Assembly (NCBI GenBank): GCA_013176395.1
Contig: JABMLP010000018.1
Span: forward strand, 496,001 to 560,000
From: Venturia oleaginea
Taxonomy: Eukaryota; Ascomycota; Dothideomycetes; Venturiales; Venturiaceae
Direction of reading: 5' to 3'
Length of the DNA: 64,000 nt
Under the pieces are notes generated by a model, which was given only the letters and a program-made list of their open reading frames with translations, was not told the DNA's origin and searched no databases. A program made the position numbers and the translations under genes. Shown here piece by piece: positions 12,593 through 24,865 of this stretch (positions within the stretch are counted from its first letter, which is position 1; the number at the start of each line of letters is the position of its first letter).

Positions 12593-13277
12593 TTTGGGTA
12601 ATATACAGGTCGGGTAGTCAAAGGTGGCCTAAGATAGGACGATAAAGAGACGATGTTCGATATGCAGAGCACAAGTTGCCAGAGCTCAGCTATACATAAC
12701 GGGTGTGACTGTCTTCAGGTAATTCGTAGAAAAATGGCCAGCAAAACGGGTTTTAGTCGTACTTGAGGGTCGTCGTCAAGGTCGGAGCGTGTGTCTGAAG
12801 TGTTTCGGAACTGAGTGAGCCAATCGAGCCAATAACTTTCCACCAATTCTCCTGTACAAAGCAGTCCAGTGCTTCAAAGTCGCGTGAAAAGCATTAGTCG
12901 TTGTTCAAGTAGCTGGGTGAGTATGGGGTATCGAGGACGGGGAGAAGGAAGCTCGATCTCAAAGGGTGAGATTGGTAAAGGGAGGCGATGGAGAGCTGTG
13001 GCGAACGAGCGGGAGTTGTTGTTGAAGTGAGAGTAGTTAAACGGTGTAATCGATATGTATAGAGGGAGGAACAGAAATATGGAAAGCGATGCTCGTGAAT
13101 GCGATCAGATCCGGGTAGCCCTAGAGCACCTTCCGTTGGCTTCAATCCATGGATGCTGATGAGAGACCACGCCAAGCGTGATCCTTGCGCGAACGCTCAG
13201 CTTCCACATCCACATCCTCCCGAAAGCGTGGAAGAAGTTGAATCAAGCATCACCACAGCTCCCACTCATCGACCACC
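12593..13277. promoter_or_regulatory. divergent intergenic region between the M28 peptidase and ATP14
   Basis: These 685 bp separate two divergently transcribed starts, so they must hold both promoters. No gene is supported. I see no motif strong enough to name. Confidence 0.5.
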
Positions 13278-13775
13278 ATGTTCTCACAATCTCTCAGGGC
13301 CGCTGTAAGCTGCAATTAGGCTCTCCCAAAGCAATTGATTATGCTAATGCCCCATTCGTAGCGCCCGCTCGTCGTACGGATGGCACGCCCAACTATGGCT
13401 GCTCGTCGCTCCATCATGACACCCACCGCTGTCCGATCAGGTACAAACCTCGATGGAAATTACAGATCCCTCGCGATCATGTGCTGACAATACGTTCTCC
13501 ACCCAGCCGACCTCGTCCAAGACATGTACCTCCGCGAACTCAGATCTTACAAGCCAACTCCCGTCAAACCCACCGACGCCGATGGTCACGTCCAAAAATT
13601 CTCCATCCCAGCCGCCCCAAAATCTCCTGAAGAGGGAGATCTCGCAAATGACCTCAAGTCCTACGAGACCCAGACTGTTGAGCTCGAGGGTTCATCCAGC
13701 GGATCTGGCGGTGCCGCACCAGTTGAAGAGGACTGGTTTGAGGAGGAGGAAGAGGAGACTCCTGCTGCCCACTAG
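13278..13775 (+). CDS. ATP14: mitochondrial F1Fo ATP synthase subunit h
   Basis: Subunit h is part of the peripheral stalk of the mitochondrial ATP synthase. Three exons (13278-13304, 13362-13440, 13507-13775) join in phase to a 124-residue protein. The first two exons encode an arginine-rich, acid-free leader (MFSQSLRAARPLVVRM, then MAARRS), a typical mitochondrial presequence. The mature part starts near ADLVQDMYLRELRSYKPTP, which is the family hallmark, followed by VQKFSIPAAPKSPEEGDLA and a very acidic C-terminus (EEDWFEEEEEE). Length and order match fungal ATP14. Introns are 57 and 66 bp. It is divergent from the M28 peptidase gene. Confidence 0.92.
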
Positions 13776-14661
13776 AGAAGAGAAATTGATACATGTGTAT
13801 TATATGGAGAATGAGCGACAAGGAGGCATATAAACTCTGGCATTCTTCCAAAAATCAATTTTTGTTCGACCTGTATGGGCAATTGCGTGCGGTATGCTGG
13901 GAGTGAGAGTTGGGGCTCATCAGAAGGTATTGCAGACTCGGATTAACGCAAGACGCTTGTGAAATTGGGCGATTTGGATGGCCACTTGCGCGAATTGTTT
14001 AATTGACCTCGTTGCGATATCCTACTAAGCTTCGAGTAACAGGTGCCAGGTAGCGATCGAACCAAACGGTCGATCCAGTAAACCGTCAATTATAACATCC
14101 AGTGTTGAATCAGTAAGCTCTTGAAATTCTTGCTTATGCTTTTTCTCCAAATGCCAGAAATTTCGTGCCGCCGATTTTGAGATGGATTACTGACGAAGAC
14201 ATTGCGCTTTATGGACCAGTTCATACATCATATTGCCAGCATTTTTCTGGAATTGATGTCAAGTATCTCAATATGTGTTGCTCTATGGCAAATCTGTTGC
14301 ATACAGCCTCTGTCTATGAAGTAGCACAAGTCAGATGCCGAATGCTCCAAGTCGATAGCAGTTGTTCATGAAGTTGCCAGGATATTCAAGAGCTCGATCT
14401 CTAAAGGGAAATCTGATCTTGTAGTAGAAGTGTTGGAAGTGGTCGCCCATCTTTCTCTCGTCGTTCTTGCCTGGTTCAGTTTCAACACTCGCTCAGTTCC
14501 CAACCACAGCGATTCTTCTTCATCAACGATGGTAGGACTTGACAATACTCGGGAATTGGTACGATCTTGAGTTTTCCTTTCAATACTACAGTCAATCCCG
14601 CCCTTTCCGTCAACACTAAACGCATTGACAGTTCACCTACGCTCGATTCCTGAGGTCCTGG
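13776..14661. other. intergenic, 3' flank of ATP14 and 5' leader of the RING gene
   Basis: No supported coding sequence. Short frames around 14165-14371 lack any signature. The last few hundred bases should be promoter and leader of the gene starting at 14662. Confidence 0.5.
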
Positions 14662-16049
14662 ATGGAAAACAATCCTCTTATGAAGTCCCTAAACACACAC
14701 AATCCTACCCACACCGACGCCGACGCCGCCACGCCTCCCTCAACGTCACTCACCACCAACACTGACGTCAAAGTCAAGCTCGAAGACAACATGGAAGCTC
14801 CGGCCCCCGTCGAGAACGGTGGTTCCTACCTGCACGCCTGGGGTTGTCCACTGTGCCATCGCGATCCCATTGAGCCGCGCGTTGCCAATTGCGGCCACAC
14901 TTTCTGTTTGATGTGTCTGAAAGACGTTCAAGTCACTGCCGAACTCTTCAAGTACCCGCCTCGATGCAATCTCTGCCATGAAGATATCTCGGACCCTCAC
15001 CCGATAGCCTTCAGCGTACACCGCACATTGCCGCCATCCCCGTTAGAGGTTCGGGACGGTGAGCAGCTTCCTCCTCGTCGTGGTCCCACTGTTGGAGAGG
15101 CTCTTGCAGCGTTGCACCAGCGCGCCCAGGACCCCAGGAACTTCTATGCGAGTGGATTGAGTGGGGTACAGTCGGCATATCAGCACCAGTATCAGTATCA
15201 GCATCAGCATCAGCATCAGCATCAGCAGCAGTATCAGCCTCACACACAGCAGTTGCCGCATACAAAGCAGTCGCCTCACATGCAGCCAATGCCGCGCTAC
15301 GATGGTCCATCACAGGCTTATCTAGGTCACATGCCCTCGAGCGATCAGACCGTCAACACTATCGAGTACAGTCCTCGTGGTAGCGCTAGCACCGTCTCTG
15401 AGCCAAGGATGTCTCAGTCGGTAAGTCGCTTTTAGTTTTAACACTCTCAAATCGAGATCAATATCGATATCGGTCTCACATCGTGGGAGTTCGACCTCGG
15501 ATCAGCGGTGGTAATCTTCTGGCAATCTGAAGACCGAATGTCTCCAGAAAATCATCCATGTCGATAAAAAGCTGCACATTGCTAACTCCATTGCTATAGG
15601 ACAAAAAGCCAGCAGTCAAAGGCGTCGGCCTAACAGACCTAGGCTTCTACCTCAAAGGCGAACTTGATCGCGACGCTCAGGCACGCTACATTATACAGCA
15701 GAATGGTGGCCGACTCTATGCAAGCGCTAACAAGTACACCAACTACATCATCATGGGCAATGGTGCTAGGAAGACAAAGGCCATGAAGGAGAACTTTGCT
15801 GATGCTATACTTGGCGAGCCGGCATTCTGGGAGCTGATGCAGCAAAAGATAGGGGGCTACACTCTGAACGAGCAGCTACAGTCACAGGAGGCTGGAGAAG
15901 ACGAGCGCCTGAAGGATGAGGAAGCCAAATTGAGAGCAGAATTGGCCAGGCTCAAAAAGAAGACTGTGGACGTCAAGAGAAAGCTCGAACAGCTTGTAGA
16001 GACCAAGACTGGCGTCAAGAAGCAGAAGACTGAGATCAACAGTCTCTGA
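14662..16049 (+). CDS. RING-finger and BRCT domain protein
   Basis: Two exons (14662-15420 and 15600-16049, intron 179 bp) join in frame to 402 residues. Near residues 65-110 lies a RING-type zinc site: CPLCHRDPIEP, then NCGHTFCLMCLKD and PRCNLCHED, giving C-x2-C, C-x-H-x2-C-x2-C and C-x2-C. A Gln/His/Tyr low-complexity tract follows near residues 174-195. The second exon opens with VGLTDLGFYLKGELDRDAQ, QQNGGRLYASANKYTNYIIMG, the pattern of a BRCT domain of the RFC1 type, and ends in a lysine-rich coiled coil (EEAKLRAELARLKKKTVDVK). The combination suggests a nuclear ubiquitin ligase or chromatin protein, but that role is inferred from domains only. The C-terminal coiled coil probably mediates oligomerisation. 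Confidence 0.8.
15181..15237 (+). repeat. CAG/CAT hexanucleotide tract inside the RING-BRCT gene
   Basis: Tandem six-base units of the form CAGCAT and CAGTAT encode alternating Gln with His or Tyr. The tract is in frame, so unit changes alter only tract length. Confidence 0.8.
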
Positions 16050-17471
16050 GATTGCTAAGTTCGTCGAAGAGAAGTTGGAGTCTTGAATTTGTTTGATACA
16101 TCGAAAAAGGAGATCCATATCGATAATCTTCTGGCGATTTCCAAGAAAATGACGGCCAGAAATTTTGCGGGGCGATCTGCAATGAGATACCGTGAACTCG
16201 ATGTAATTCTTTTGTTGCTGTAAAAAAGAAGCCCAATCGGCATCTTTCCTTCACTCCGACATCTTGCCTTGACGGAGATGGACGATGCCTTGTCAGTAGA
16301 AAGAAAAATTCCCATTCGGTAGCCTCACCATCTCAGTACGCCAGTCTCTCGACAAGATATGTATTTACCTCCAACGGCTGTCAAAATCCCGACAATCCCT
16401 AAAAGCAAGGTTACGGGGACGTTTCGAAGTCTGATTTAAACTCGAGCACCTGCTTTCCGTCCGAACATAAGAATCAAACATACCAGACCACATCTTCCAC
16501 AATCTCTTATTCAAGAAGATTGTCGTACGTAAGTAAAGGTCATCTAACACATTGCATCAAGGAAATCCCAACTCCTTTCTCCATTTACCTTTTACGAATT
16601 CAGTAATTCCATATCCACTAACCTACCTCAATCATTGTCCCTCCAATAAGAACAGCGTAAAACAAATCTTTCATCCTTTATCTCCATCTTCTCCCGAACC
16701 CAGCGAAAGGAAAAACTTCTCTTTCTCATCGATCCCTCCTCATCACCATCAAAATCACAGTTCAAATCCAATTCCCCATCCCCTCATCGCCAAAAGTATG
16801 GAAGAAAAAAAAAAAAAAAAGGCTGAGAAAAGCAATTCACAATATCTCCTCCCCCAAAACAGTCCTTCCCCATCATATCAATCAACTCGAAGTTCAGAAA
16901 CCCCTCGCCTCCAATTCCCAGTTCGAAGAATATCACCCACTCACGCCCCTCTATCCGTAAATAGTCCCCTTATGTAGAGAAGAAATACGAATCAATAGGA
17001 TCGCAATCACACTCAAAACAGGCTATCCCAATTTGTGCCATGCTCATCGAGTGGCCTACGCTCGCAGGGATGGTAGAAGTCATGACTGTCAGTGCGTTAA
17101 AGGATGGCGCAGTCAAATGGAAGGCCAATATGTTCTTCGCTCATATCTACCAACCGCCATCTCGGAAATTAACTCTCGCTCCTCATCAACAACAAAGAAT
17201 GACTTCAGGAGACACTGTCACATCAATATCGATCACGCGTCCGACGCATCACAACCTCCACCCCTCCTCAGCGCGCCACCAAAGAGCCCTATCAATTACA
17301 TTCGACCCCACCATCGTCTCCCCTCCTCCTCCTCCTGCTCCAGTGTCTCCAAAGAATCGAAATCACCAATGGTCCTCAAAGTACACAGCTCATCTAAAAG
17401 GAAGCCCCATTTGGGCAATCCTCCACTCTCCAAGGTATCGCTCCAATCAAACAAGGTTTCCTACAAAAGAA
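16050..17471. other. convergent intergenic region, pyrimidine-rich on the plus strand
   Basis: About 1.4 kb lie between two convergent genes (RING-BRCT on plus, VPS35 on minus). The plus strand is C/T rich with a pure A run at about 16806-16820. Frames at 16552-16977 and 17033-17605 are Ser/Pro/His rich by composition and have no domain; I treat them as non-coding. Confidence 0.45.
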
Positions 17472-20336
17472 TTAAGCAGCTAGCGGATTGGTCACCACAC
17501 CGTCAAAATTACTCGCTGCTATATAATCAAGCGTCCTCTGGAAATGTTTTCTTGGGTTTTCGAGTGCGGTCGTCGGCTCGTTATTCTGCAGGTTGGAATG
17601 TATGAGTTCGATGAGACCGTTGAGGTATTTCGTCGTGACCTATAATCATAACGTTAGCACACTCGAATTCCAAGGGGATTCGTGAACGGCAGGAAAAAGA
17701 CATACAGCATCATTCTCCTGCTCAAAGTAATAAACATATCTGTTCAAAATCTCGACAAAAAGCTCAACAGACACTGCGGTGTCCATACATGCATCCGCAA
17801 CGCGAAGTGCACGCTGCAGACACTCAAGAACACGTTTTCCATCACGGTAAAGCTAAATTCCGTCAGTAATCCATTGACTCAGCTGTGAGAAGAAGGACCT
17901 TACATCTTTGGTATCCTCCTCGCCTAGAGCTGTGACCTGCGTAGCCCACCACAAATGGCTGGCAAGATACACAGCGCGACATTGGTCCGGTTTCTTGAGC
18001 AATTTACTTCCATGCAACGCACATTTTGTGATAAGCGTGTCATAATTTTCCTTCCCAAAACCTCGGCTCTGATGTAGCGCTCCAGCAATCACACAAACAG
18101 CTTGGAACTGCGCTCTCGAATCACTGATGGCTTCTTCATAGACTGTAAAAGCTTGAGCGAAGAATTCGTAGGCCACTTCTTCATGGCCTGTTTGGTCGGC
18201 AATTTGACCGCAGGCAACGAAGAGACAGAGGGCCATGTCGTTGAAGCCGTTGACGCGGGCGTAGAGGGAGGAGAGCATGGAGTGGATGAATTTGTAGAGA
18301 AGAGAGGATTGCGTGGACCAGTTGTCGTCAAGGTGTTCTCGGGTCTTGTAGCGGCGTGCGAGCTTGAGTGCTGCTGTGATTATTGGAGGATATGTATATT
18401 TGATGCGCTCGGAGCCTTCGCTGAAAGCCTTTTGAGCAGTTTGGAGGAGCTGGGAGTGTTAGCCGACCCACAAGGTCAACTTTCATTGGACTTACTTTGA
18501 ATTGGGTGTCATTCGACGGGCTTTGTAACAAGTGAACCATTCTCGCGATCCACCCCTGCTCCTCGATCGTCTCGTCAGTCTCCTGTCCCTTCCTTTGTAG
18601 GGGTCCACCTGGGTACCCCGAGGTCTGCTGAGTGCCCTCTTTGATGATGACCCTCAGCACTTCAAGGACAGCTTTCAATCCATCTTCGGAGTCAATCATG
18701 ATTTGGTTTTGCAGGATCGTTTTTGTTATTTGCCCTGCAATCGCCCTCCTGCTTGGATATGGTTGTGCATGGAGGAGTGGAATGAAATTAGGAAGCGCTA
18801 AAGCAGTGAATATGGAAAAGTATGATTTAACAGGCGCGAGCAGTAGAGCGACGATCTGGGTTTGTGATGCCTGTGAGTGTAAGTCCGCGCTGTTAACGTA
18901 CTGCGCGACCTTGTCCTTCGCAAAGCCGAGAACTTGGTCGACATAATCCAGCCGGTCAGGGTAAATGTTCAAGGCAAGATTCGTGAGTGCCACCATGAGC
19001 GCCACCGAGTCCCATAGCGGCAATCGCTGAATTCTCACCAAGCTCTGTACTTGCTCATTGAAAATCTCGAACAGCTTGATGTCGTCCGGTATACCACGAG
19101 CGCCTTTTCCTGAGCTTGACGCGCCCGTTGCGGAGCTTTCTTCTAGGTCGACCGCAGTTGTTGCCATTGATTCAGCATCCGTATCAGTACTGTCGCCGTT
19201 CTCTCCATTTTCTGACGGAGATTTATCCTTGGAAATTTGTATTCGTTCAAGTAGCTTTATTGTTGCCTCCTCCTCATCCTTCTGCTGTTGTTCAGGGGTA
19301 GTTTCTTCGGCTTCGCGTGCAGCATATGCCGACAGCCTGTTCATCAAGCCTGTGACAATGTCCTTGACATTGACTTGAGGATGTAATCGAGCGGTCGCGG
19401 AGAGGAATTGGTCCAGCGTATGGAGATGGAATTCGTCTGGGAAGACCTGAATAACGACTGATCAAATTGTTAGCTTGGGATCAAGTTTGTTTGCCGTACG
19501 TTTTTACCATCAAGTAAGTATTCCTGCGCAAGAACGTCTTTGCATTGCACAACCTGTTCAAGCAAGGGCCGCAAGATCTGCTTGTAATTCTCCAAATCCA
19601 CCAATTGGCTCAGTCGGACAAGGTTGCTGCCCACCAGCAATTGCAATTCCTGACGTTCTTTCGTCCGCTGTTCTCTTTCTCTCGAATGACCTTGATGTTG
19701 CAACCGCACCCACAGCTTGTTCATCTCCACGAAATTGGTGAGGATGAAGTTGATAGAGTCCTGCATGTTGCCTTCCGGTCCATCTCCAGAGCCCTCGGGC
19801 AAATGATCTCTTGCCTGACCTGTCAGGTAGTACCGGAGAAATAACCCACGGATTGGATGTTGCACACCCCGGCTCATCTCCATCATATCCTTCATGATTT
19901 CCTTGACCGGCGCATCTTCTATTGACATGTATACCGTTCCAACCGTGATCATGAGGTACAGTCGAGGTATGATGTTGCCCGCGTATTGAACGAGTTCGTA
20001 CAGGTCGGCTAGATGGTTTACGGGATGGGTATCACGAAGGTGGACGGAGAGGTGCCGTAAAGCGTCGAAAACAGCCATGTAGAGCTCATAATATTGCTTA
20101 GGACCCAGACTGCTTGTCCGCAGTTCAGAGACGAGGGTGGAGCTATGGGGGAGGATTGTGAGCTTCCAATCGGTCTCATGTGCATAGCTATATCGAGCTT
20201 ACCTGCACTTGAGGGCGTCCATAAGCTTCCCCGGTGTCTCGAGACATTTCCGCATGAGGACTGTTTGCGCGCGCACGATTTGGAGGGCATCCTCCAACAG
20301 GCGACCCTGATCTTCACCGGGTGGAGGCGATGCCAT
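17472..20336 (-). CDS. VPS35: retromer complex subunit VPS35
   Basis: VPS35 is the alpha-solenoid scaffold of retromer; it binds VPS26 and VPS29 and selects cargo for endosome-to-Golgi retrieval. Six exons (20336-20203, 20142-19500, 19446-18496, 18449-17904, 17852-17706, 17639-17472) join without phase error to 862 residues; introns are 46-66 bp. The N-terminus ([20 protein letters not shown]) is the conserved start of the family, followed by [18 protein letters not shown] and the hallmark helix [12 protein letters not shown] near residue 140. Downstream are [16 protein letters not shown], a charged loop ([18 protein letters not shown]), and C-terminal HEAT repeats such as [18 protein letters not shown] and [14 protein letters not shown]. 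All regions of the family are present, so the gene looks intact. Confidence 0.96.
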
Positions 20337-20673
20337 TGTGAGGTTATAGGGAGGGTTGGTATCGGGTTGGGGGTATAGGTTGTGGATGTCTTGCTGCTAG
20401 AGGTTGCCTTGGTTGGTGTAGGGGTGCTCACAATCGGAAAGACGTCACCCGAATAGGATTATGTATTTATAGACGCTACTTTCCTTTCCTTCCATCTATC
20501 AACGACAAACCACAACATTGACTTGACCTCTCGCATCAGTACCATCATGTGGTCTCCGTAGTAACCCTGCACGAACCGAACAGATTTCGGACATCATTGG
20601 AAACACCAGCAACTTTTCTTTTCATCTCAATTACTCTTCTTAGAGACTGAAGCCGTTCTAGAGACCGCTCGAC

Positions 20674-21327
20674 ATGGCCGTGGAAAATATGTCTCCTCCA
20701 AACAGCGCTTCTTATCACTGTCTTTTTTCCAGCTACCTGCTGAATTTTTTTTGGATACTCCCTCATAAAGCCGAATGGCCCAATCGATCTCTGCCTTGGA
20801 ACTACATGGACAACCCTAGGAAAGATAAGAGATTGAAGGAAAGGCTGCAGAAGAAAAGAAACACGTTGAAGACATGGAAAGCAAACAGCGTGCAGCTACA
20901 ACGCATGAGCAAGGATGAACATATCAAGAACTATCCCAAACTTCACATGTCTGCCAGATCTCTCTTGAACAAACAAAAAGATTGGTGTCTCGCGACTCGC
21001 GATGTCATGTCATCACTTAAATTGGAAAGATTGGGTTTTGTAGTCGCTAACAGATGTCGCCTCTATCACCTTCAATCGGCCAGACGACCTGGCCAACCAG
21101 GTCCGGGTAGCCGGAGGGTGTCATGGTATGTGGCCCAGACTTCTCGAAGACCTACTCCCTTTCGTTCGGGATGGCATTTTTGGATCTGGGAGGAATGGAG
21201 TGCTTCAGCTAACTCGATGACACTGGCTATTGAGAAGGGAGCTAGATTTGATGAGAATGATGTGGTAGATGCTGTGTATCGAAACATCAATATGTGTAAG
21301 AATGTAGATCATGTATCAGACATGTGA
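20674..21327 (+). CDS. hypothetical protein, Trp- and Lys-rich
   Basis: A 217-codon frame starts at a true ATG. It has a hydrophobic stretch near residues 16-29 (CLFSSYLLNFFWIL), a basic segment (RLKERLQKKRNTLKTWK), and a Trp-rich C-terminal part (SGWHFWIWEEW). I recognise no family. It lies upstream of VPS35 in divergent orientation, 337 bp away, and upstream of a second Trp-rich ORF. It could be a real orphan, an exon of a larger gene, or chance. Confidence 0.35.
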   Translation: MAVENMSPPNSASYHCLFSSYLLNFFWILPHKAEWPNRSLPWNYMDNPRKDKRLKERLQKKRNTLKTWKANSVQLQRMSKDEHIKNYPKLHMSARSLLNKQKDWCLATRDVMSSLKLERLGFVVANRCRLYHLQSARRPGQPGPGSRRVSWYVAQTSRRPTPFRSGWHFWIWEEWSASANSMTLAIEKGARFDENDVVDAVYRNINMCKNVDHVSDM

Positions 21328-21497
21328 TGTGGATTGTTAAGACACCGGATTGCTGCATTCCTACTGCAAACAGTCATTCTTTGTTATTTGCACTGTAGAA
21401 TGGCCTACAGAACCTGATTGAACTGCCCTTATAGCGAGAACATGCAACTCTATGTCTATTCAACTCAACAACTGTGTATTTCGCTCGATCTCATAAT

Positions 21498-21902
21498 ATG
21501 AGAAATGAAAAGGGCAACTTTCTGGCTGTGGAGCGGAGCCATCCCGTCTTCAATCCTGGCTATGTTAAGAATACTGATCCCAACGCTAAAAACGCGCTGG
21601 TGGATGCTATCAATGCCGAGAGTAAAGTTGGAAATTTCATACGACGGGATACCTATCGTCCAATCTATTTGTGGCAGGACAAGTATAGACAAGTCTCTGG
21701 AGTTGGTCCACGTGCTTGCTTTCTGCCGATGGAGGCGCAAACACATTCGACCGTTAGATCAAAGGAGCAACTGGAATTGGAAAGTTGGTGGTGTCATTTT
21801 TGGTTTATGCCAACAGCCGGGGAACTGGAAATGACAAGATGGTGGCAGGATTTTAAAATTGTAGAAAAGCCCACGGACCAGCAAAAGAAAGAGAAAGAAT
21901 GA
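21498..21902 (+). CDS. hypothetical protein, Trp-rich C-terminus
   Basis: A 134-codon frame starts at ATG 21498; the frame itself opens earlier without an ATG. The C-terminal part has the Trp/Phe pattern ESWWCHFWFMPTAG and TRWWQDFKIVEKP, and the end is lysine-rich. The general shape resembles the ORF at 20674-21327 (Trp-rich block close to the end), so the two might be parts of one gene or diverged copies. No family is recognised. Confidence 0.35.
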   Translation: MRNEKGNFLAVERSHPVFNPGYVKNTDPNAKNALVDAINAESKVGNFIRRDTYRPIYLWQDKYRQVSGVGPRACFLPMEAQTHSTVRSKEQLELESWWCHFWFMPTAGELEMTRWWQDFKIVEKPTDQQKKEKE

Positions 21903-22990
21903 TGGCAAGGTGCTCTAATAAAGCCATCACCAATGGAACACGAAAGCGAACATAGTCGCAGGACTATCGAGTTGTCTGAAAACAATCGCTTCTTTGTAGG
22001 CGGAGGACGAAAGGGTCTGATCGCTGGAAATTCGGACAGACTGGCATCTCAGGAGATTGGAGCCTCCATCATCAAGCCCGGCAGTGTTCTCGCAGTTCCG
22101 AAGCCAGTTGAACAAACCTTCCTCCCACCACCTTTGCTGCGCCGCCCGAAATCAGCATCCCGCTCAACAAAGTTGGCTCAGCTCCCGTCAGCTTCCTAAG
22201 CACAAATCATCCTCCTTGAAAATGATCTCAACTGCACATCAAGCTTCACCGGGCAGTTCGTCGCAAAATGTTTGACCAGATGGAAGACGAAAGAGTTGGA
22301 TGAAGACAGTTTTTTGGAAGGAAGAGGAAATCTTTTTCTTACGAGTTGTTCTCCGCGTGGATCGAGGAGTACATTGTAACCTTGCCCTATACAGCAACTA
22401 CCAATCTCGGTCATTCCACCCGTGATGATGCCTGAAGGGTTGAAATTTCAGCAAGCCATCTTGCGAGTAGAGGGAGGTCGAAGATGAGAGCTATGAGGGT
22501 TGAGGAAGGGGAAAACTGGCAATATAAAACTTGACTTGATAATTGAAAAAACGAAATTTGGATGTAGATAGAATCCTAATATCACTTCTATACCCCCATC
22601 GAAAAGACGATGGGCATCAGTATCCAAGGCCGGATACTGATGGGACGAAGGATTCACATCTCGCGATGTTACCGGCGTCAGTAGCACCTCCCTGCACCTC
22701 GCTGTCGCCGCGAGTGCGTTTGAGAAGTGTGAAGCAAAGATGAATCCACCGACGAACGACGCGACGACACAACACCACCACGCCCTAGGTCATCGAATAC
22801 GCGCCAATATCAGCTTGAATGGACTGCCGGGTTACATAGGCATGGCAATACGCGTTGGCAAGAGGCAATGGCAACGTGGACACGGTGGGGTTCATTACCT
22901 GGCCGCAAACCAGATGCTCACTCAGTCATAACAAGCAGAAACAAGAAATCAAGGGATATTAGGATACGAAAACCATCCGACTCTCTCCTA
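21903..22990. other. intergenic, no supported gene
   Basis: About 1.1 kb between the orphan ORFs and the transposon island. Short frames on both strands lack signatures. Confidence 0.45.
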
Positions 22991-23159
22991 CCTAGCTAGT
23001 AATTAGGCCGGGCTGCGAAAGCGGCTGTGGTACTCCTAGCAGAGAGACAGGACACCCTTGAGCCCGCCTGCACTCTGAGATCAGTCGAATCGTAGAGGGG
23101 ACTGACGAGGGAAAGCAGATCTCCTGTAATACAGACGTATGGCCTAAGAATACAACTAA

Positions 23160-23280
23160 TAGGGATAGACCTCGTTAATACCTCCCGCCTAACCTCTTCG
23201 GTAATACCGAACACAAGTCTACTTCGTTAATACCTCACCCGATCTACTTCGTTAATACCGAACGCCCTATACTTCGTTAA
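23160..23280 (+). repeat. degenerate direct repeats with core TTCGTTAATACC
   Basis: The core CTCGTTAATACC or CTTCGTTAATACC recurs about five times with spacing near 25-30 bp, for example around 23171, 23222, 23246 and 23270. Copies are imperfect. They adjoin a second repeat family just downstream. Confidence 0.6.
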
Positions 23281-23282
23281 GT

Positions 23283-23398
23283 CTCGGACACGGAGCATTG
23301 GAAAGGCGAGAGACACGGAGCACTAGAAAAGGTAGAGATACGGAGCATTAGATGAGTGGAAGATACGGAGCATAGGGACAGCGGGAGACACGGACTCT
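23283..23398 (+). repeat. 26-bp minisatellite with core ACACGGAGCA
   Basis: Four to five imperfect units of about 26 bp carry the core GA(C/T)ACGGAGCA followed by a purine-rich spacer. They end at 23398 before a T-rich stretch. The remaining sequence to 23915 is G+C-rich and shows no open frame of note. Confidence 0.65.
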
Positions 23399-23917
23399 AT
23401 AACTGTAAGTAGTATTCCGTTTGTTAAGGTACTGGGGAAACAGGCTTGGTTAGTACGGGACCACCGGACCTCTCTCGCTGGCAACGGAGATTGGCATACG
23501 GAACCCGTGCAAGACATGGTCGGCCTATTCGGAGGAGACTCCTTTAGGTAACGCGAAACGGGCGTCAAAAACCCGCGGGGCGTGGTATACAATGGCAGCC
23601 ACTGCTGGTCCCTAAGACCTCATCCCTTTGATGGGCTCTGACCTTAGAATAGCCTCGTGGGAGATAGGATCAAGTCCTAATCAGAGAGACTGTCTGTATA
23701 GCCCGAGAGGACGGATGCGCATGTCGGTGTACTTAGAGTAGGGAAGCCGGAACGAGGTGCAAACTCGGAAAGGCGTGCCCTTAAGGTATCTTAAGGAGCA
23801 AACTAGGTGTTAACTGGGCAGGAAGGGCTTCGTCCACCCTGAGTGCTAAGCCGACTTGAAGGCCAGGCTAAACAGGGCAAAGATTCGCTATCTTTGCGGC
23901 TCTATCTACAAGGATAG

Positions 23918-24865
23918 AGGCTAACATCTGGCCACTGCTACACCGACGGCTCTGGTAGAAATGGCATCCTGGGGACAGGTATGGTATATATTCTACCAGA
24001 CGAGAACCGGACCACACTTGAGCAGTACGCAACAGCAGTATTGGTAGCAAACGGTAATATTTACGCGACAGAGCTGAAGGCAATCAGTACTGCTCTAAGC
24101 CAACTGGCAGTGTGGACAATGATTCTGCTAGAAGGAAAACTCACCATCTTCTCGGACAACCAGAGTGCGCTGAAGAGCATCCGCAAGCCAAGACAGCAGT
24201 CAGGCCAGCACATTATCAAGGACATCTTGACAGCCACGCAGCGATTACATCAAAAGGGTATCACCGTGGTTCTCCGATGGATCCCGGCACACTCTGGTAT
24301 CAAGGGAAACGAGGCGGCAGACAGAATAGCTAAAAGAAGTACTAAATCAGGGAGCGCAGTCCCACCAGAGATACGACTACGCTCAGCACTGATTAGGCAA
24401 GCAAAGAAGAGCTGTCAACCAAGCGTTAAACCACTGCGAGGAGGGAGATTCACTAAATCTATTGATGCTGCCATCTCTGGAAAACACACGCGCACCATCT
24501 ACATTCAGCCATCCAAAACGGAGGCTCAATTACTAGCTCAATTACGAACGTCTCACTGTCGGCTGAACAAGTACCTGAACCGAATCGGAGCGGCGAAATC
24601 ACCATTGTGCGAAGAATGCGGAGTCGTGGAAAGCGTGCAGCATTTCCTACTCGATTGCAAACGATGGAGCGAGCAACGACGGCTCTTGCGAGAAGCGACC
24701 GAGCCAAGGAGCGACGTCTCCTATCTGTTAGGAGGACGCTCAACACTTTCAAACAGAAGAGAAGAGATGATCGATGGTCCAAAATGGACGCCAGATGTAG
24801 CAACAGTACAAGCGACAATTGCGTTCGTAGATGCTACCAAACGATTCAGCCGAGAGACGGAGTAG
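23918..24865 (+). pseudogene. 5'-truncated LINE: RNase H domain and zinc-binding tail
   Basis: The frame begins right after a TAG and encodes an RNase H domain followed by a Cys/His tail. The catalytic set is complete: YTDGSGRNG (Asp), ATELKAI (Glu), IFSDNQSAL (Asp) and IPAHSGIKGNEAAD (His, Asp). Further down, CEECGVVESVQHFLLDC is the zinc-binding motif seen after the RNase H of Tad/I-like non-LTR elements. No reverse transcriptase is recognisable upstream, so this is the 3' part of a truncated element. It points towards, and ends about 450 bp from, the minus-strand LINE, with the two 3' ends facing. The RNase H differs in sequence from that of the neighbouring LINE, so it is probably another family. 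Confidence 0.8.

Noticed and set aside
16552..17605. Ser/Pro/His-rich plus-strand ORFs between RING-BRCT and VPS35
   Set aside because: Low-complexity composition, no domains, and the second one overlaps the VPS35 3' exons.
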